Origin: Virgisporangium aliadipatigenens
Lineage (GTDB): Bacteria; Actinomycetota; Actinomycetes; Mycobacteriales; Micromonosporaceae
Length of the DNA stretch: 64,000 nt
Reading direction: 5' to 3'
Assembly: GCF_016863615.1 (NCBI RefSeq)
Contig: NZ_BOPF01000008.1
Location: 124,001 to 188,000 of the forward strand
Below are positions 63,013-64,000 of this stretch, one piece after another; position 1 is the stretch's first letter, and each line of letters starts with the position of its first letter. The position numbers and the translations under genes were made by a program. Under the pieces are notes generated by a model, which did not search any database, was not told where the DNA came from, and was given only the letters and a program-made list of their open reading frames with translations.

Positions 63013-64000
63013 TCAGACCTCGTTCCAGAGTGATGTTCCGTCGGAGACGAGCCGCAGGATCTGGCCGGCCGTCAGCGTCTTGGACGTGGCGCCGTCGATC
63101 GTGTCGGTCCCGGCGCGCTGCACCGTCACGTCGTTCGCCGAGCCGGCCTTGTTCTTGACGATGTACTGCTTGCCGTTGGGCACGGCGGACGCCGCCGGCA
63201 GGGTCACCGTGCGGGCGGCGGCCGACGCGTCGACCACGTTCACGAGGTCGAGCAGGCCGACGGTGAAGCTCGACGAGCGCGCCTGGACGTCATTGGTGAG
63301 CCCCTTGTTGAACCGGTCGACGCTCGGCTGTGTGGCGCTGGCGTGCAACGAGAAGTTGCCGCCGGTATTGGTCTGGGCCAGGTTGCCGAGCAGTCGGAGC
63401 CGGGCCGCCGACGCCCCGGAGCGGAACCCGACGCCGGTGTGGCCGGTGCTGTGGTTGCGGGCGACGGTCATATCGGCGCTGGCCGCGACAACGCCGTCGA
63501 TCGCGCAGCCGGTCACGAAGTTGTCGATGATGGACCCGTACTGCGAGGCGGCGTAGATCCCGTTTCCCGCCCCGGCGTCGACCCGGCACCCGGCGACGGC
63601 CAGGCGGGCGCCGGAGGCTTCGATGCCGCCGTTCGTCGCCCCGTTGCCGCGCGCCCCGCTGACCGTGACCCGAGTCAGCGACACGTCGTCGGCCGACACG
63701 CGCACGCCCGACTTGACCGGCCCGACGACCCGCACGTCGGTGAGCCGGCTGCGCGGTGACGTCGAGGCGATCTCGACGCCGTGGGTGGTGCCGGTCTGCG
63801 TCGAGCAGTCGAGCGTGACGTTCGTCAGCGACGTGTCGGGGGCGTTGGTGAGGTACACGCCGTGGAGGTCGCGCACCTGCACCGCCGACGCGGTGACGAG
63901 CCCTCGGCACTGGCCGCCCATGAACGAGCAGTCCGCCGACTCGCGCAGCGTGCCCAGCGTGTCGTCCCGCTCGACGTAGATGTAGCCGCCGCCAGCCGTC
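63013..64000 (-). CDS. Right-handed beta-helix tailspike-like protein (5' end outside window)
   Basis: At least 328 C-terminal residues are in the window and the frame stays open to the edge, so the start is not seen. Repeating short strands such as HGVYLTNAPDTSLTNVTLD, KSGVRVSADDVSLTRVTV, NGIYAASQYGSIIDNF and VTGCAIDGVV are the parallel beta-helix pattern of pectate lyases and phage tailspikes. The end (TVTLPAASAVPNGKQYIVKN, then LRLVSDGTSLWNEV) resembles phage tail fibre tips. It likely binds or trims surface glycans during infection. Confidence 0.8.
   Translation of the reverse strand, partial: TAGGGYIYVERDDTLGTLRESADCSFMGGQCRGLVTASAVQVRDLHGVYLTNAPDTSLTNVTLDCSTQTGTTHGVEIASTSPRSRLTDVRVVGPVKSGVRVSADDVSLTRVTVSGARGNGATNGGIEASGARLAVAGCRVDAGAGNGIYAASQYGSIIDNFVTGCAIDGVVAASADMTVARNHSTGHTGVGFRSGASAARLRLLGNLAQTNTGGNFSLHASATQPSVDRFNKGLTNDVQARSSSFTVGLLDLVNVVDASAAARTVTLPAASAVPNGKQYIVKNKAGSANDVTVQRAGTDTIDGATSKTLTAGQILRLVSDGTSLWNEV

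Overview
The window is high-GC DNA with many GTG starts, ATGA/GTGA gene overlaps and TAnnnT -10 boxes close to start codons. The gene order (coaD, sepIVA, DUF177, rpmF, plsX, rnc, mutM, smc, ftsY, amt-glnK-glnD, ffh, rpsP-khpA-rimM-trmD-rplS, lepB, rnhB, DUF2469) is that of an actinobacterial chromosome. Protein style and the intergenic repeats suggest Micromonosporaceae, and a chemoreceptor gene hints at a motile, Actinoplanes-like member. The genus is inference.

Layout, core part (1-51.6 kb). 0-2.5 kb: DUF3515 and Lrp-like genes diverge from thiL; a GNAT gene faces rpmB across a long hairpin. 2.7-9 kb: a DUF559 protein, then a coupled run of DAK2 protein, recG, DUF952, rsmD and coaD. 8.9-14.4 kb: sepIVA, DUF177, rpmF, plsX, rnc, a PIG-V-like mannosyltransferase and mutM. 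14.4-18.4 kb: an RsbQ-like hydrolase, a fused RsbP-type phosphatase/anti-sigma kinase and a STAS protein, which look like one stress-signalling unit. 18.4-32.3 kb: CAP protein, smc, chemoreceptor, a duplicated 116-bp repeat, an HAD-like protein lacking its usual nucleophile, a NarL-type two-component pair, a PhoD-like phosphatase, ftsY and a phosphotransferase. 32.3-36.5 kb: ammonium uptake and PII signalling behind a GlnR-type operator. 36.5-48.4 kb: ffh, the ribosome/tRNA-modification cluster, two tandem signal peptidases (the first with a repetitive tail), Nudix, rnhB, DUF2469 and an M23 protein. 48.6-51.6 kb: a class V aminotransferase, xerC and the 3' end of dprA.

Accessory part (about 51.6 kb to the end). 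dprA is cut at the codons for its SAMSVGC segment by an element that opens with a large serine integrase. The element carries structured non-coding DNA, Cys-rich small proteins, a RepA/primase-type replication protein beside a repeat-rich putative origin, a PASTA membrane protein, small membrane proteins and, at the right edge, a right-handed beta-helix protein like a phage tailspike, cut by the window end. This reads as a prophage whose right end and the 5' part of dprA lie outside the window.

Most interesting in the element: (i) dprA as integration site, with the integrase promoter lying across or next to the junction; (ii) a compact AT-rich unit at 60.27-60.54 kb (promoter, 5' hairpin, 28-codon hydrophobic peptide gene with an Fst-like layout, inverted repeat, intrinsic terminator) that looks like a type I toxin locus; (iii) a putative origin with GTTCG repeats and a 15-bp inverted repeat. 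Functions are assigned by motif reading and gene order only; no database search was possible.
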